Shown: positions 7,166-14,253, numbered from the stretch's first letter. The stretch is 15,430 nucleotides of DNA from Aquitalea sp. (GCA_019232735.1 JAFANL010000266.1:1-15430), one strand, 5' to 3'. Notes: a model not told the origin generated them from the sequence alone. A program made the numbers and translations.

Positions 7166-8080
7166 CTAGAGCGACTGCAGGCTGTTACGTCCGTTCGCCT
7201 TGGCCCGGTACAGGGCAATATCGGCGCGGGCATACACCTGGGGCAGATCATCCCCTTCCTGCAGCATGGTCATGCCTGCCGAACAGGTATAGCCAAAGGC
7301 CGGCATCTCGGCCAGCGGACGGGAAGCCTGCACCGCAGCCAGCATGGCATGCAGCACCAGTTCCACTTCGATCTGCTCCCGCCCTTGCAGCAGCAGCAAA
7401 AATTCCTCGCCGCCCAGCCGGCCAAAACTGTCATGCGGACGCAGCATGGACTGGATGCGCTGGACAAAATCGATGATGACCCGGTCTCCCGCCGGATGTC
7501 CCAGGCTGTCGTTGATCTGTTTGAAATGATCCAGATCGATGATGACGACCGCCAGTTGCACAGGTGCCGCCGCGGCCCGGTCCAGCAGCTGGCTGAACTG
7601 CAGCATGATGCTGGAGCGATTGCTGATGCTGGTCAGCGGATCGGTGGAGGCGGCACGTTGCGCCAGATCGCGGGCCTGACGCAACTCGCGCTCGGACACC
7701 TTAAGCTCGGTCATGTCGGTGGCAATGCACAGCATGCTGCCGTCCGGCTGCACGGTTTCCGTCATCCAGATCCAGCGACCATCGCGCAAATCTGCCTCGA
7801 AAGCACGGTGTTGTTGCTTGCCACGGCGCGAGCGGGCAGAGATCAGCCAGGCCTCGAAATCATGGGTTTGGATCAAGGCCCCCACATGCTGGTGATGGTT
7901 GCGCCGCATCAGCTCCGCCCAGCTGAGTACCTCCTCCGGCCTTACCGCATAGGCCTGACAAAAGGCGGCGTTGGCAAAGCGCAGGCGGTCGTGTGCATCA
8001 AACAAGGCCACCAGCAATGGCGAATACTGCAGGGCCGCATACAACTGGCCCATCATCGCTTCCTGTTCTTGTAACACCAT
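7166..8080 (-). CDS. PAS-GGDEF diguanylate cyclase
   Basis: Predicted cytoplasmic diguanylate cyclase of 304 residues making the second messenger c-di-GMP. An N-terminal PAS sensor domain (about 13-125: LQYSPLLVALFDAHDRLRFANAAF ... WIWMTETVQPDG ... DMTELK, shown in parts) is joined by a short helical linker (126-143) to a GGDEF domain. That domain has DPLT (147-150), DLDHFKQIND (182-191), and an active-site GGEEF (223-227), an active variant of GGDEF. RPHD (214-217) is a good RxxD inhibitory site, so product feedback is likely. There are no membrane segments, no EAL domain and no receiver domain. GGGGAA 7 nt before the ATG supports the start at 8080. The PAS ligand is unknown. The gene is convergent with the decarboxylase. 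Confidence 0.92.
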   Translation of the reverse strand: MVLQEQEAMMGQLYAALQYSPLLVALFDAHDRLRFANAAFCQAYAVRPEEVLSWAELMRRNHHQHVGALIQTHDFEAWLISARSRRGKQQHRAFEADLRDGRWIWMTETVQPDGSMLCIATDMTELKVSERELRQARDLAQRAASTDPLTSISNRSSIMLQFSQLLDRAAAAPVQLAVVIIDLDHFKQINDSLGHPAGDRVIIDFVQRIQSMLRPHDSFGRLGGEEFLLLLQGREQIEVELVLHAMLAAVQASRPLAEMPAFGYTCSAGMTMLQEGDDLPQVYARADIALYRAKANGRNSLQSL

Positions 8081-8160
8081 CTACAGCTTCCCCACATGCA
8101 TTGTTATTGGTACCCGCGTCCACCCGTTTTGCTCGGGCTGCGCTGCCATCAGAACCGGCA

Positions 8161-8175
8161 TATGTTTTAAACATA
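8161..8175. promoter_or_regulatory. AT-rich palindrome upstream of the GGDEF gene
   Basis: TATGTTT-T-AAACATA is a perfect 7+1+7 palindrome about 80 bp upstream of the GGDEF start codon. The surrounding bases are the most AT-rich in this gap, with TATTAA and TAAACT stretches on the minus strand that could form a -10. It is a candidate operator; the binding protein is unknown. Confidence 0.3.
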
Positions 8176-8259
8176 GTTTAATACCGCCGCTAATTTGTTC
8201 TGAACGCGATCGACCCACACCGCCGCGCATGCTTTTTTACCGGCACCACGGGCACGCAT

Positions 8260-8397
8260 GACAGGATCAGCCTGTACCTGGCCTGAGCCAACGGAAAGAA
8301 AATGGCGGGTGAAATGGACACTGGGATCAATGCAAGCGGCGACGACGACACGGACGACGACTTGATGACAAGGATGGAGATTGCGCACTACGTATAG
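8260..8397 (+). pseudogene. Possible degraded FNR/CRP-family regulator fragment
   Basis: In one plus-strand frame the sequence reads DRISLYLA, a stop (TGA at 8284-8286), then an ORF from ATG 8302 that ends in DDDLMTRMEIAHYV and a stop (8395-8397). LMTRMEIAHYV resembles the start of the FNR-family DNA-binding helix (E. coli FNR: TMTRGDIGNYLG). DRISLYLA followed, one frame away, by LSQRKENGG resembles the preceding FNR segment (RLAAFIYNLSRRFAQRG). The spacer between these pieces is longer than in FNR and is Asp-rich (GDDDTDDD). The match is short and may be chance. The same 31-codon stretch could be a small acidic ORF (GGAAAG upstream). Confidence 0.25.
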
Positions 8398-8543
8398 AGG
8401 CGGGTAGCCACTCAGGCCAGAAGAAAAGACGCTGGAGGAAGCCTGTAATCAGCGCAAGCCAGGGACGCGGTCAAACCGGTGGCATGTCCCTGCCGCAGCG
8501 CCCCAGGAGACTGAGGCAGGCAGGGCTCATTGCACCGCAGCCC

Positions 8544-9323
8544 CTACCAGCCGTTCTCCAATACCAGATGCCCAGGTGCACTCAGTCGGCTGAGACGGAA
8601 CCCCATCTTCATCAACTGGCGGTGCGTATCCTCCACCATGGCCGGATTGCCACAGATCATGAAGCGGGAATGTTCCACCGTCAGTGGCAGACCGGCGGCC
8701 TCGGCCAGTTCACCGCTGGCCAGCAGCGCCGGGATACGCTGCTGTAACATGCCGGCCTCGGCATGGCGGGTCACCACGGGGACATACTGCAGCCGCTCGC
8801 CCCACTCCTGCCATAGCGGGTGCTGGCGCAGGGCGGCGATTTCTGCACGGTAGGCCAGTTCGCTGACATCGCGCACGCAATGCACCAGCACGATGCGGGC
8901 AAAGCGTTGCCATACTTCCGGCTGCTGCAGGATGGACAGATAGGGAGCCAGGCCGGTGCCGGTGGCCAGCAGCCATAGGTCATCGCCATCCGGCAGCCGG
9001 TCAACGGTGAAAAAGCCGTTGGCCTTGTTGTCCAGCAAGACTTCATCCCCTACTTGCAGCCGCGCCAGCCGCGAGGTAAACAGCCCATCCGGCACCACAA
9101 TGGAGAAAAACTCCAGGTGTTCGTCCCAGCTGGCCGAGGTCATGGAATAGGCACGCCACACCATGCCACCGTTTTCCAGCGGCAGCCCCAGCCGGGCAAA
9201 CTGTCCGGGGACAAAACGCCAGGATTCCGGACGGCTCAGGCGGAAGCTGAGCAGTTTGTCACTCCAGCGCAGCAGGGAGAGGATGGTCTGGCGGGTGAAT
9301 TTTTCTGCTGCGGGTGCGGCCAT
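8544..9323 (-). CDS. fpr: Ferredoxin/flavodoxin-NADP reductase
   Basis: FAD-dependent reductase moving electrons between NADPH and ferredoxin or flavodoxin in the cytoplasm, supporting Fe-S metabolism and redox balance. The 259 residues match bacterial Fpr. The FAD motif is RAYSMTSA (57-64), the NADP-binding motif GTGLAPYLSIL (122-132), and MICGNPAMVEDT (222-233) is the nucleotide-sensing segment. The C-terminus is PGHLVLENGW, so the last residue is an aromatic Trp stacking candidate, as in E. coli Fpr (…YW). The start at 9323 has AAGGT about 8 nt upstream. On the minus strand a TTGCTG-N17-TAAATT pair lies upstream, and an IscR-like dyad (9329-9353) sits between that promoter and the start codon. 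The gene lies downstream of the cystathionine enzyme in the same direction, 87 nt apart. Confidence 0.93.
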   Translation of the reverse strand: MAAPAAEKFTRQTILSLLRWSDKLLSFRLSRPESWRFVPGQFARLGLPLENGGMVWRAYSMTSASWDEHLEFFSIVVPDGLFTSRLARLQVGDEVLLDNKANGFFTVDRLPDGDDLWLLATGTGLAPYLSILQQPEVWQRFARIVLVHCVRDVSELAYRAEIAALRQHPLWQEWGERLQYVPVVTRHAEAGMLQQRIPALLASGELAEAAGLPLTVEHSRFMICGNPAMVEDTHRQLMKMGFRLSRLSAPGHLVLENGW

Positions 9324-9328
9324 GATTA

Positions 9329-9353
9329 ATACCTTAGTATTTTACTCAAGTAA
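9329..9353. promoter_or_regulatory. Candidate IscR-type (Rrf2) operator before fpr
   Basis: The plus strand reads ATACCTTAGTA-TTT-TACTCAAGTAA, an imperfect dyad (8 of 11 positions symmetric). Aligned by hand to the E. coli type 1 IscR consensus (half-site ATASYYGACT, as remembered), 21 of 25 positions agree. The site ends 6 bp before the fpr ATG, so bound protein would block the ribosome-site region of the gene or a TAAAAT-type -10. NsrR and other Rrf2 proteins bind related dyads. Confidence 0.45.
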
Positions 9354-9356
9354 TTT

Positions 9357-9414
9357 ACCGCATCAGGCCAAGGGCAGCAAGCCGAAGCCGACGCGCTGCC
9401 CGTCACCGCATCAG
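9357..9414. repeat. Short direct repeat flanking a hairpin
   Basis: ACCGCATCAG occurs at 9357-9366 and again at 9405-9414, 48 bp apart. The second copy contains the stop codon (TCA at 9411-9413, read as TGA) of the cystathionine enzyme gene. The interval holds the hairpin at 9372-9401. A small local duplication or chance are both possible. Confidence 0.4.
9372..9401 (-). other. Hairpin between cystathionine enzyme gene and fpr, weak terminator candidate
   Basis: GGGCAGC (9372-9378) and GCTGCCC (9395-9401) form a perfect 7-bp stem around a 16-nt loop, just after the cystathionine enzyme stop on the minus strand. It is followed on that strand by TTGG rather than a T-run, so termination would be weak, and fpr could be partly co-transcribed. 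A 10-bp direct repeat flanks it. Confidence 0.35.
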
Positions 9415-10556
9415 TCAGCCAGCGCCTGCGCCAGATCCGCCAGAATGTCTTCGATATCTTCCACGCCAATGGACAGCCGCAGCCCACCTTCGCGGATGCC
9501 CAGGGCCGCCTTTTGTTCCGGCGGCATGCCACCGTGCGACATGGTGTAACTGTGATTGACCAGTGATTCCACGCCGCCCAGCGATTCGGCCAGCGCAAAC
9601 AGTTGCAGCTTGCTGGCCACCCGGCTGGCTTCGGCGCGGCTGTCTTCCTTCAGCCAGATGGTGATGATGCCGCCAAAGCGACGCATCTGCTGTTTGGCAA
9701 TGGCATGGCCGGGATGGTCGGCAAAGCCGGGGAAGAACACTTTTTCCACCTTGGGATGCTGCTGAAGGAAGGCCGCCACTTGCTCGGCATTATCGCAATG
9801 GCGATCCATGCGCAGATGCAGGGTCTTGATGCCACGCAGGGTGAGGAAGCAGTCCTGCGGCCCTGGCACGCCACCGGCGGAGTTCTGGATGAACTTGATG
9901 TCGGTAAACAGCTTGTCATCGCTTACCGCGACCAGTCCCAGCAACACGTCGGAGTGACCACCCAGGTATTTGGTGGCCGAATGCACCACGATGTCCGCCC
10001 CCAGATCGATGGGGTTCTGCAGATAAGGCGTGGCAAAAGTGCTGTCCACCGCCACCACGGCGCCATGCTGATGGGCAATGGCCGACAGCGCGGTGATATC
10101 CACCAGGTTCAGCAGCGGATTGGTGGGCGATTCCAGCCACACCAGCTTGGTACGGGCACTGATGATGCTGGCCAGATTGGCGGCATCGGTCAGGTCCGCA
10201 AAAGTGACGGTGATGCCGGCCGGCTCCATCACCTTGGTCAGCAGGCGGTACGCGCCGCCGTACAGGTCGGCCACGGCAATCACTTCATCACCCGGTTTCA
10301 GCGTGGCGCGCAGCACGGCATCGATAGCGGCCATGCCACTGGCAAACGCCAGCCCATGCTTGGCATTTTCCAGGCTGGCCAGGCAGGTTTCCAGTGCGGC
10401 ACGGGTCGGCGTGCCGGTACGGGCATAGGCGAAAGGCAGTTGTTCACCCACTTCGGCAAATTCAAACACCGATGTCTGATAGATGGGCGGCATGACCGAG
10501 CGGCTGTGCTGGCTGCTGTCGTAACCGGAGTGAATGGTCTTGGTGGCAAATTTCAT
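9411..10556 (-). CDS. Cystathionine gamma-synthase / gamma-lyase family PLP enzyme
   Basis: Member of the Cys/Met-metabolism PLP family, 381 residues, acting in transsulfuration (making or cleaving cystathionine) in the cytoplasm. SATKYLGGHSDVLLG contains the Schiff-base lysine K196; D171 contacts the PLP ring. YARTG (Y44, R46) supplies the phosphate contact from the neighbouring subunit, and DLYGGAYR gives Y99 and R104. AESLGGVESLVNH contains E324, the Glu found in cystathionine gamma-synthase and gamma-lyase, which argues against a beta-lyase. The residue before Y44 is Ala43, where E. coli MetB has Asp and human gamma-lyase has Glu, so the exact reaction is uncertain (MetB-like, gamma-lyase or another gamma-replacing enzyme). 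AGGA 8 nt before the ATG supports the start. It is divergent from the acyl-CoA synthetase gene. Confidence 0.9.
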   Translation of the reverse strand: MKFATKTIHSGYDSSQHSRSVMPPIYQTSVFEFAEVGEQLPFAYARTGTPTRAALETCLASLENAKHGLAFASGMAAIDAVLRATLKPGDEVIAVADLYGGAYRLLTKVMEPAGITVTFADLTDAANLASIISARTKLVWLESPTNPLLNLVDITALSAIAHQHGAVVAVDSTFATPYLQNPIDLGADIVVHSATKYLGGHSDVLLGLVAVSDDKLFTDIKFIQNSAGGVPGPQDCFLTLRGIKTLHLRMDRHCDNAEQVAAFLQQHPKVEKVFFPGFADHPGHAIAKQQMRRFGGIITIWLKEDSRAEASRVASKLQLFALAESLGGVESLVNHSYTMSHGGMPPEQKAALGIREGGLRLSIGVEDIEDILADLAQALAD

Positions 10557-10649
10557 GGTGTTTTCCTGGTGTATCCGTGCAGAGGGTTCAGCCCCCGATG
10601 GTCATCGACATGACAGATCGGGCAAAACCATCCAAACGGCATGAATTGC

Positions 10650-10664
10650 TGCATGATAAATGCA
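10650..10664. promoter_or_regulatory. Dyad overlapping a putative -10 of the cystathionine enzyme gene
   Basis: TGCAT-GATAA-ATGCA is a perfect 5-bp inverted repeat. On the minus strand it contains TATCAT (10658-10653), a 5-of-6 match to the -10 consensus, about 97 nt before the gene start. No good -35 is seen at the right spacing, so the promoter may need an activator. No MetJ boxes or MetR TGAA-N5-TTCA site was found here. Confidence 0.3.
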
Positions 10665-10722
10665 AAATAAGGCACTATGCCGGCAATTTCTTGACTATCG
10701 CCAATAATCCGCCGCAATTTTC

Positions 10723-10751
10723 TTTACAGCGCAAACGAATGGGGCTATTTT
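10723..10751 (+). promoter_or_regulatory. Predicted sigma70 promoter of the acyl-CoA synthetase gene
   Basis: TTTACA (10723-10728), 17 nt, then TATTTT (10746-10751): a good -35/-10 pair. Transcription would begin near 10758, leaving a leader of about 24 nt before the ATG at 10782. Confidence 0.5.
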
Positions 10752-10781
10752 TCGCCGTTTCAGATTCAAACGGCTGTACGA

Positions 10782-12536
10782 ATGAAGCTAGAACGCGCTT
10801 TTGACATTCTCTTTCATCAACTGGAAACCCTGCCGCGCCCGGATTGCCTGTCTGCCAAATCCGGCAAGCAGTGGCAGTCGCTCAGCAGCACCGAGGTGAT
10901 GGAAGCCGTCAATGCCGTCAGCCTGGGCCTGCTGCAACAAGGCATCCTGCGTGGCGACAAGGTGGCGATTGCGGCCGACAACTGTCCGGCCTGGACCATT
11001 GTCGATCTGGCCTTGCAACAGATCGGCGCCATCAGTGTACCGCTGTACCCGACCTGCACGCTGGAAGATGCACGCTATATCCTGGCCCATGCCGAGGTCA
11101 AGCTGGCCTTCGTCGGCAACACCGCACTCTACAAGAAACTGCAACAGGCGCTGGATGGCCGCCACTGTCCGCTATATGCACTGAACCCGGTCGATGCCCT
11201 GCCCATGTGGACGGCACTGCGCGAAGCTGGCCGCCGCGGCGATCTGCGCCAGTTGGCCTTGCTGCGCAACAGCATCCGGCCCGATGACGTCTTCACCATC
11301 ATCTACACATCCGGCACCACCGGGCAATCCAAGGGCGTGATGTTGTCGCACCGTAATGTCGTCAGTACGGTGATTGCCACTGCCGAGCACACGCGCCTGC
11401 CGCCGGGCCAGTGCCGTGCGCTGAGCTTTTTGCCGCTGTCGCACATCTTCGAGCGCGCCGGCGTGCTGTACTACCTGCTGACCGGTACCGGCGTATATTT
11501 TGCCAGTGTCGACACCCTGTCCACCAGCATGGGAGAAGTACGCCCCCATACCTTCAGCGCCGTGCCACGGGTGCTGGAAAAAGTGCATGACAAACTGGTA
11601 GGCAAGGCGAAGGACCTGTCCGGCTGGCGTCGTCGCCTGTATCTGTGGGCCATTGCCCGGGCCGAAAACTATCAGCCCGAGCAGCCGCCTCGTGGCCTGG
11701 CCGCACTGCAGCATGCCATTGCCGACCGTCTGGTTTATCGCAAGTGGCGCACGGCCATGGGCGGGGAGCTACGCTGGGTGAATGTCGGCTCGGCCGCGCT
11801 GCAACCCCGCCTTGCCCGACTGCTGTGGGCCAGCGGCATTGCCGTAGCCGAGGGCTATGGCATGAGCGAAACGGCTCCGGTGATCAGCGCCAATCCCTTT
11901 AGCGCAAAAGATGTACGCATCGGCAGTGTCGGCATTCCGCTTAAAGGGGTGGAACTGAAACTGGCCGGTGATGGTGAAATCCTGGTGCGCGGCCCGAATG
12001 TGATGGTGGGCTATTACAAGGAAGCCGCCCTGACTGCCGACACCATTCGCGACGGCTGGCTGCATACCGGCGATATCGGCGTGCTGGAGCAGGGCTATCT
12101 GCGCATTACCGACCGCAAGAAGGAAATGTTCAAGACCAGCAATGGCAAATACATTGCCCCGCAATTACTGGAAAACAAGCTGAAGGAATCAGCTTTCATC
12201 GACCAGATCATGGTGGTGGGCGATGGACAGAAATTTGCCGCCGCACTGATCGTACCGCTGTATGAACGGCTGCAGGAGTGGTGTCAGGAACATGGCATTG
12301 CCTACACCACCAATAGCGAAATGCGCCAGCATCCACGCATTGTGGAGCTGATCGAACGCGAGATCCGGCGCTTCAACCGCCACTTCGGCAGCTGGGAGCA
12401 CATCAAGAAATTCTCCCTGCTGGACAAACCCTGGTGCGTGGATGCCGGAGAACTGGCGCCCACCCTCAAGTTGCGCCGCAAGGTGATCAGCCAGCGCTGC
12501 CAGGCGCTAATCGACACGATGTACCATCACGCCTGA
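10782..12536 (+). CDS. Long-chain acyl-CoA synthetase (AMP-forming)
   Basis: ANL-superfamily ligase that activates fatty acids to acyl-CoA through an acyl-adenylate, on the cytoplasmic side of the membrane. The 584 residues fit the eukaryotic-like/FadD15-type bacterial group. The P-loop is YTSGTTGQSKG (175-185), the adenine-binding motif GYGMSET (358-364), and DGWLHTGDIG (424-433) contains the ATP-binding Asp. RKKEMFKTSNGKYIAP (445-460) marks the hinge and C-terminal domain. TLKLRRK (561-567) probably supplies the catalytic lysine, K563. The substrate could also be a bacterial or xenobiotic fatty acid; chain length cannot be read. The ribosome site before the ATG is weak. It is transcribed alone, convergent with the transporter genes, and ends at a bidirectional terminator. 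Confidence 0.92.
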   Translation: MKLERAFDILFHQLETLPRPDCLSAKSGKQWQSLSSTEVMEAVNAVSLGLLQQGILRGDKVAIAADNCPAWTIVDLALQQIGAISVPLYPTCTLEDARYILAHAEVKLAFVGNTALYKKLQQALDGRHCPLYALNPVDALPMWTALREAGRRGDLRQLALLRNSIRPDDVFTIIYTSGTTGQSKGVMLSHRNVVSTVIATAEHTRLPPGQCRALSFLPLSHIFERAGVLYYLLTGTGVYFASVDTLSTSMGEVRPHTFSAVPRVLEKVHDKLVGKAKDLSGWRRRLYLWAIARAENYQPEQPPRGLAALQHAIADRLVYRKWRTAMGGELRWVNVGSAALQPRLARLLWASGIAVAEGYGMSETAPVISANPFSAKDVRIGSVGIPLKGVELKLAGDGEILVRGPNVMVGYYKEAALTADTIRDGWLHTGDIGVLEQGYLRITDRKKEMFKTSNGKYIAPQLLENKLKESAFIDQIMVVGDGQKFAAALIVPLYERLQEWCQEHGIAYTTNSEMRQHPRIVELIEREIRRFNRHFGSWEHIKKFSLLDKPWCVDAGELAPTLKLRRKVISQRCQALIDTMYHHA

Positions 12537-12554
12537 CACGGTGGCCGACAGGAA

Positions 12555-12580
12555 AAATCCCCGCCCACTGGCGGGGATTT
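12555..12580. terminator. Bidirectional Rho-independent terminator
   Basis: AAATCCCCGCC-CACT-GGCGGGGATTT is a perfect 11-bp stem with a 4-nt loop. A-rich bases lie on its left and T bases on its right, so it can end transcription from both the acyl-CoA synthetase gene (stop 12534-12536) and the convergent permease gene (stop near 12599). Confidence 0.88.
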
Positions 12581-12598
12581 GCTGCGGCCGAAACCCGA

Positions 12599-13258
12599 TC
12601 AGCGCTGATGTGCCAGATCCAGCTTGCGCTCCACCCGCTTTTGCAGGCGCTCGAAACTGGCACTCATCAGCCAGTACAGCGCGGCGGCCCCCAGATACAA
12701 GGGGAGCGGCTGGAAGGTCTGGGCAATCACCTCCTTGGTGGCCAGCATCAGCTCGGTCACGGTGATGACCGACACCAGCGAGGTATCCTTGATCAGGCTG
12801 ATCAGCGAATTGGACAGGCTGGGTACCGACAGCCGCAAGGCCTGTGGTGCCACGATGTAGCGCATGGTCTGCCACCAGCTCAGGCCCAACGACAGCCCGG
12901 CATCCCACTGTCCACGCTCCACGCCGGCAATGCCACCGCGCAGGCTTTCCGACAAATAAGCCGCCACGTTCAGTGTCAACGCGATGATGCCGGCAGGCAC
13001 CGGCTCCAGCTCAATGCCTATCCCCGGCAAGCCGTAATAGATGACAAAAATCTGTACCAGCAGCGGCGTACCGCGCATGGCACTGACATAGAAAGCCACC
13101 AGCTGCGATAGCACCGGTACCTTGCCCACCCGCAGCAAGGCCACCACGAAGCCCAGCAGCAAGCCCAGCACCATGGCCACCACGGCGAACATCAGCGTAT
13201 ACAGCGCCCCCTTCAGCATGACCGGCAAGGCGGCCGCCATCAGATCTGCCCACTCCAT
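12599..13258 (-). CDS. tcyL: Cystine-type amino acid ABC transporter permease
   Basis: Inner-membrane permease of the polar amino acid ABC importer family, 219 residues with about five membrane segments. RGTPLLVQIFVIYYGLPGIGIEL (62-84, given in part) and SNSLISLIKDTSLVSVI are family-typical. The ATPase-contacting EAA loop is GQWDAGLSLGLSWWQ (117-130 area). By recall it aligns well with E. coli YecS/TcyL (RGTPLIAQLFMIYYGLP; GQWEAAASIGMTPWQTMR), part of the L-cystine importer. The start at 13258 was chosen because AGGGA lies 7 nt before it; a GTG at 13282 would add eight residues without a good ribosome site. It follows the binding-protein gene after 101 nt containing a hairpin. No ATPase gene follows. 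The substrate is inferred from similarity. Confidence 0.88.
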   Translation of the reverse strand: MEWADLMAAALPVMLKGALYTLMFAVVAMVLGLLLGFVVALLRVGKVPVLSQLVAFYVSAMRGTPLLVQIFVIYYGLPGIGIELEPVPAGIIALTLNVAAYLSESLRGGIAGVERGQWDAGLSLGLSWWQTMRYIVAPQALRLSVPSLSNSLISLIKDTSLVSVITVTELMLATKEVIAQTFQPLPLYLGAAALYWLMSASFERLQKRVERKLDLAHQR

Positions 13259-13285
13259 GCATTCATCCCTATTCAGAAACACCTA

Positions 13286-13306
13286 CGCCCCTGACCGGCA
13301 GGGGCG
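13286..13306 (-). other. Intercistronic hairpin between binding-protein and permease genes
   Basis: CGCCCCTG-ACCGG-CAGGGGCG is a perfect 8-bp stem with a 5-nt loop in the 101-nt gap. There is no T-run after it on the minus strand. Such hairpins often protect the upstream message from 3' decay or partly terminate it, giving more binding protein than permease. Confidence 0.5.
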
Positions 13307-13359
13307 CAGTAATCCGTGCATTCTAATGGCACAGACAGTAAAACACGATGACCGCAGAC

Positions 13360-14142
13360 TTATTTGGCGGCCACCGGAGCCTTGGACACATCGATGCCAA
13401 ACCACTTCATAGAAATTTTCTTGAAGCTACCATCCGCCTTCATGTCATTAAGCGCCTTGTCCACCGCCTGTTTGAACTTGGGATTGTTCTTGGCAAAGGG
13501 AATACCCATGGTGGTGACATCCCCCACCGGGTGGCCCGCCTTCAGCGGCAGCTTGGCCTGCTTGATGGCAAAGGGGATCAGCAGGCTGTCGTTCAGCGCG
13601 GCATCAATACGGCCCGAAGCCAGATCCTGCAGGTTTTCCGGTGCCGACGGATACACCTTCACCTCAATGCCATTCACGGCCTTGACCATGTCGGCATAGT
13701 TACTCCCCTGACCCACGCCCACCTTCTTGCCCTTCAGGTCATCCAGTGACTTGAACACTCGTGTCTCGTTCTTGCGCACGATCAGCTGAGCGCTGGAGAA
13801 GGTGTAAGGTTGGGAAAAGTCGAAGGTTTCCTTGCGCTTGTCGGTAATGCCCACCTGGTTCACCACCACATCGAACTTGCCCGCCTGCAGACCGGCCAGC
13901 AGGCCGCTCCACTCACCGGTGGTGAACTCCGGCTTCACTTTCAGGCGCTTGGCCACTTCGGTGGCCACTTCCACATCAAAGCCAGTCAGGTTCTGATTGG
14001 CATCCTTGAAGGTGAAGGGAGGATAGGTTCCTTCCACCGCAATCTTCAAGGTACCGCGTTGTTTCACGGTGTCCAGCAGGTCTGCCGCAATGGCATGACC
14101 GGCACAGGCGGCAATAAGGGAAGCCAGCAGGATTTTTTTCAT
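13360..14142 (-). CDS. tcyJ: Cystine-type ABC transporter periplasmic binding protein
   Basis: Family 3 solute-binding protein, 260 residues, that captures a polar amino acid in the periplasm and delivers it to the permease. MKKILLASLIAACAGHAIA is a signal peptide, with cleavage near Ala19/Ala20. The mature protein starts ADLLDTVKQRGTLKIAVEG and has the GFDVEVA signature (54-60), ITDKRKETFDFSQPY (99-113), DDLKGKKVGVGQGSNY (134-149) and a C-terminal KWFGIDVSK. By recall it resembles E. coli FliY/TcyJ throughout, the L-cystine-binding protein, so cystine is the leading substrate. A Cys13 preceded by IAA could mimic a lipobox but is too near the N-terminus. The start was chosen at MKK, with AAGG about 10 nt upstream; an in-frame extension to 14244 has no signal-peptide logic. 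It has its own promoter. Confidence 0.9.
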   Translation of the reverse strand: MKKILLASLIAACAGHAIAADLLDTVKQRGTLKIAVEGTYPPFTFKDANQNLTGFDVEVATEVAKRLKVKPEFTTGEWSGLLAGLQAGKFDVVVNQVGITDKRKETFDFSQPYTFSSAQLIVRKNETRVFKSLDDLKGKKVGVGQGSNYADMVKAVNGIEVKVYPSAPENLQDLASGRIDAALNDSLLIPFAIKQAKLPLKAGHPVGDVTTMGIPFAKNNPKFKQAVDKALNDMKADGSFKKISMKWFGIDVSKAPVAAK

Positions 14143-14190
14143 ATCAAAATAACCTTTAGTTATTTTAAGAATTATCTTATTCAAACATCG

Positions 14191-14219
14191 AATATATAAC
14201 AGCACATCGCGCCTGACCA
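14191..14219 (-). promoter_or_regulatory. Predicted promoter of the binding-protein gene
   Basis: On the minus strand TGGTCA (14219-14214), 17 nt, then TATATT (14196-14191): a reasonable sigma70 pair about 50 nt before the ATG. It lies in the 111-nt gap after the TauE-family gene, so the importer genes need not depend on read-through. An AT-rich stretch with a small AAGA-TAAT-TCTT dyad follows it. Confidence 0.4.
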
Positions 14220-14253
14220 GCCCAGCGCAATCTAGCGCCAGCATATACCTGCT

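Larger units (their letters stand above)
8081..8543. other. 463-nt stretch without an intact gene
   Basis: This gap between the GGDEF and fpr genes has no ORF that looks genuine; the 73-codon minus-strand ORF at 8167-8388 has no family features or ribosome site. It contains the palindrome at 8161-8175, a possible FNR-family remnant at 8260-8397 and a 7-bp inverted repeat CCCTGCC (8488-8494) / GGCAGGG (8519-8525). That repeat lies downstream of fpr on the minus strand but lacks a T-run. Confidence 0.6.

Noticed and set aside
8167..8388. 73-codon minus-strand ORF
   Set aside because: No ribosome site or family features, and it lies opposite the possible FNR-like fragment.
13259..13282. GTG start extending the permease by eight residues
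   Set aside because: ATG 13258 has AGGGA at 7 nt and matches the N-terminus of relatives; the GTG has no ribosome site.
14101..14142. Lipoprotein signal (IAAC) in the binding protein
   Set aside because: The Cys is at position 13 with a very short hydrophobic stretch before it; a normal signal peptidase I site (AIA) follows.
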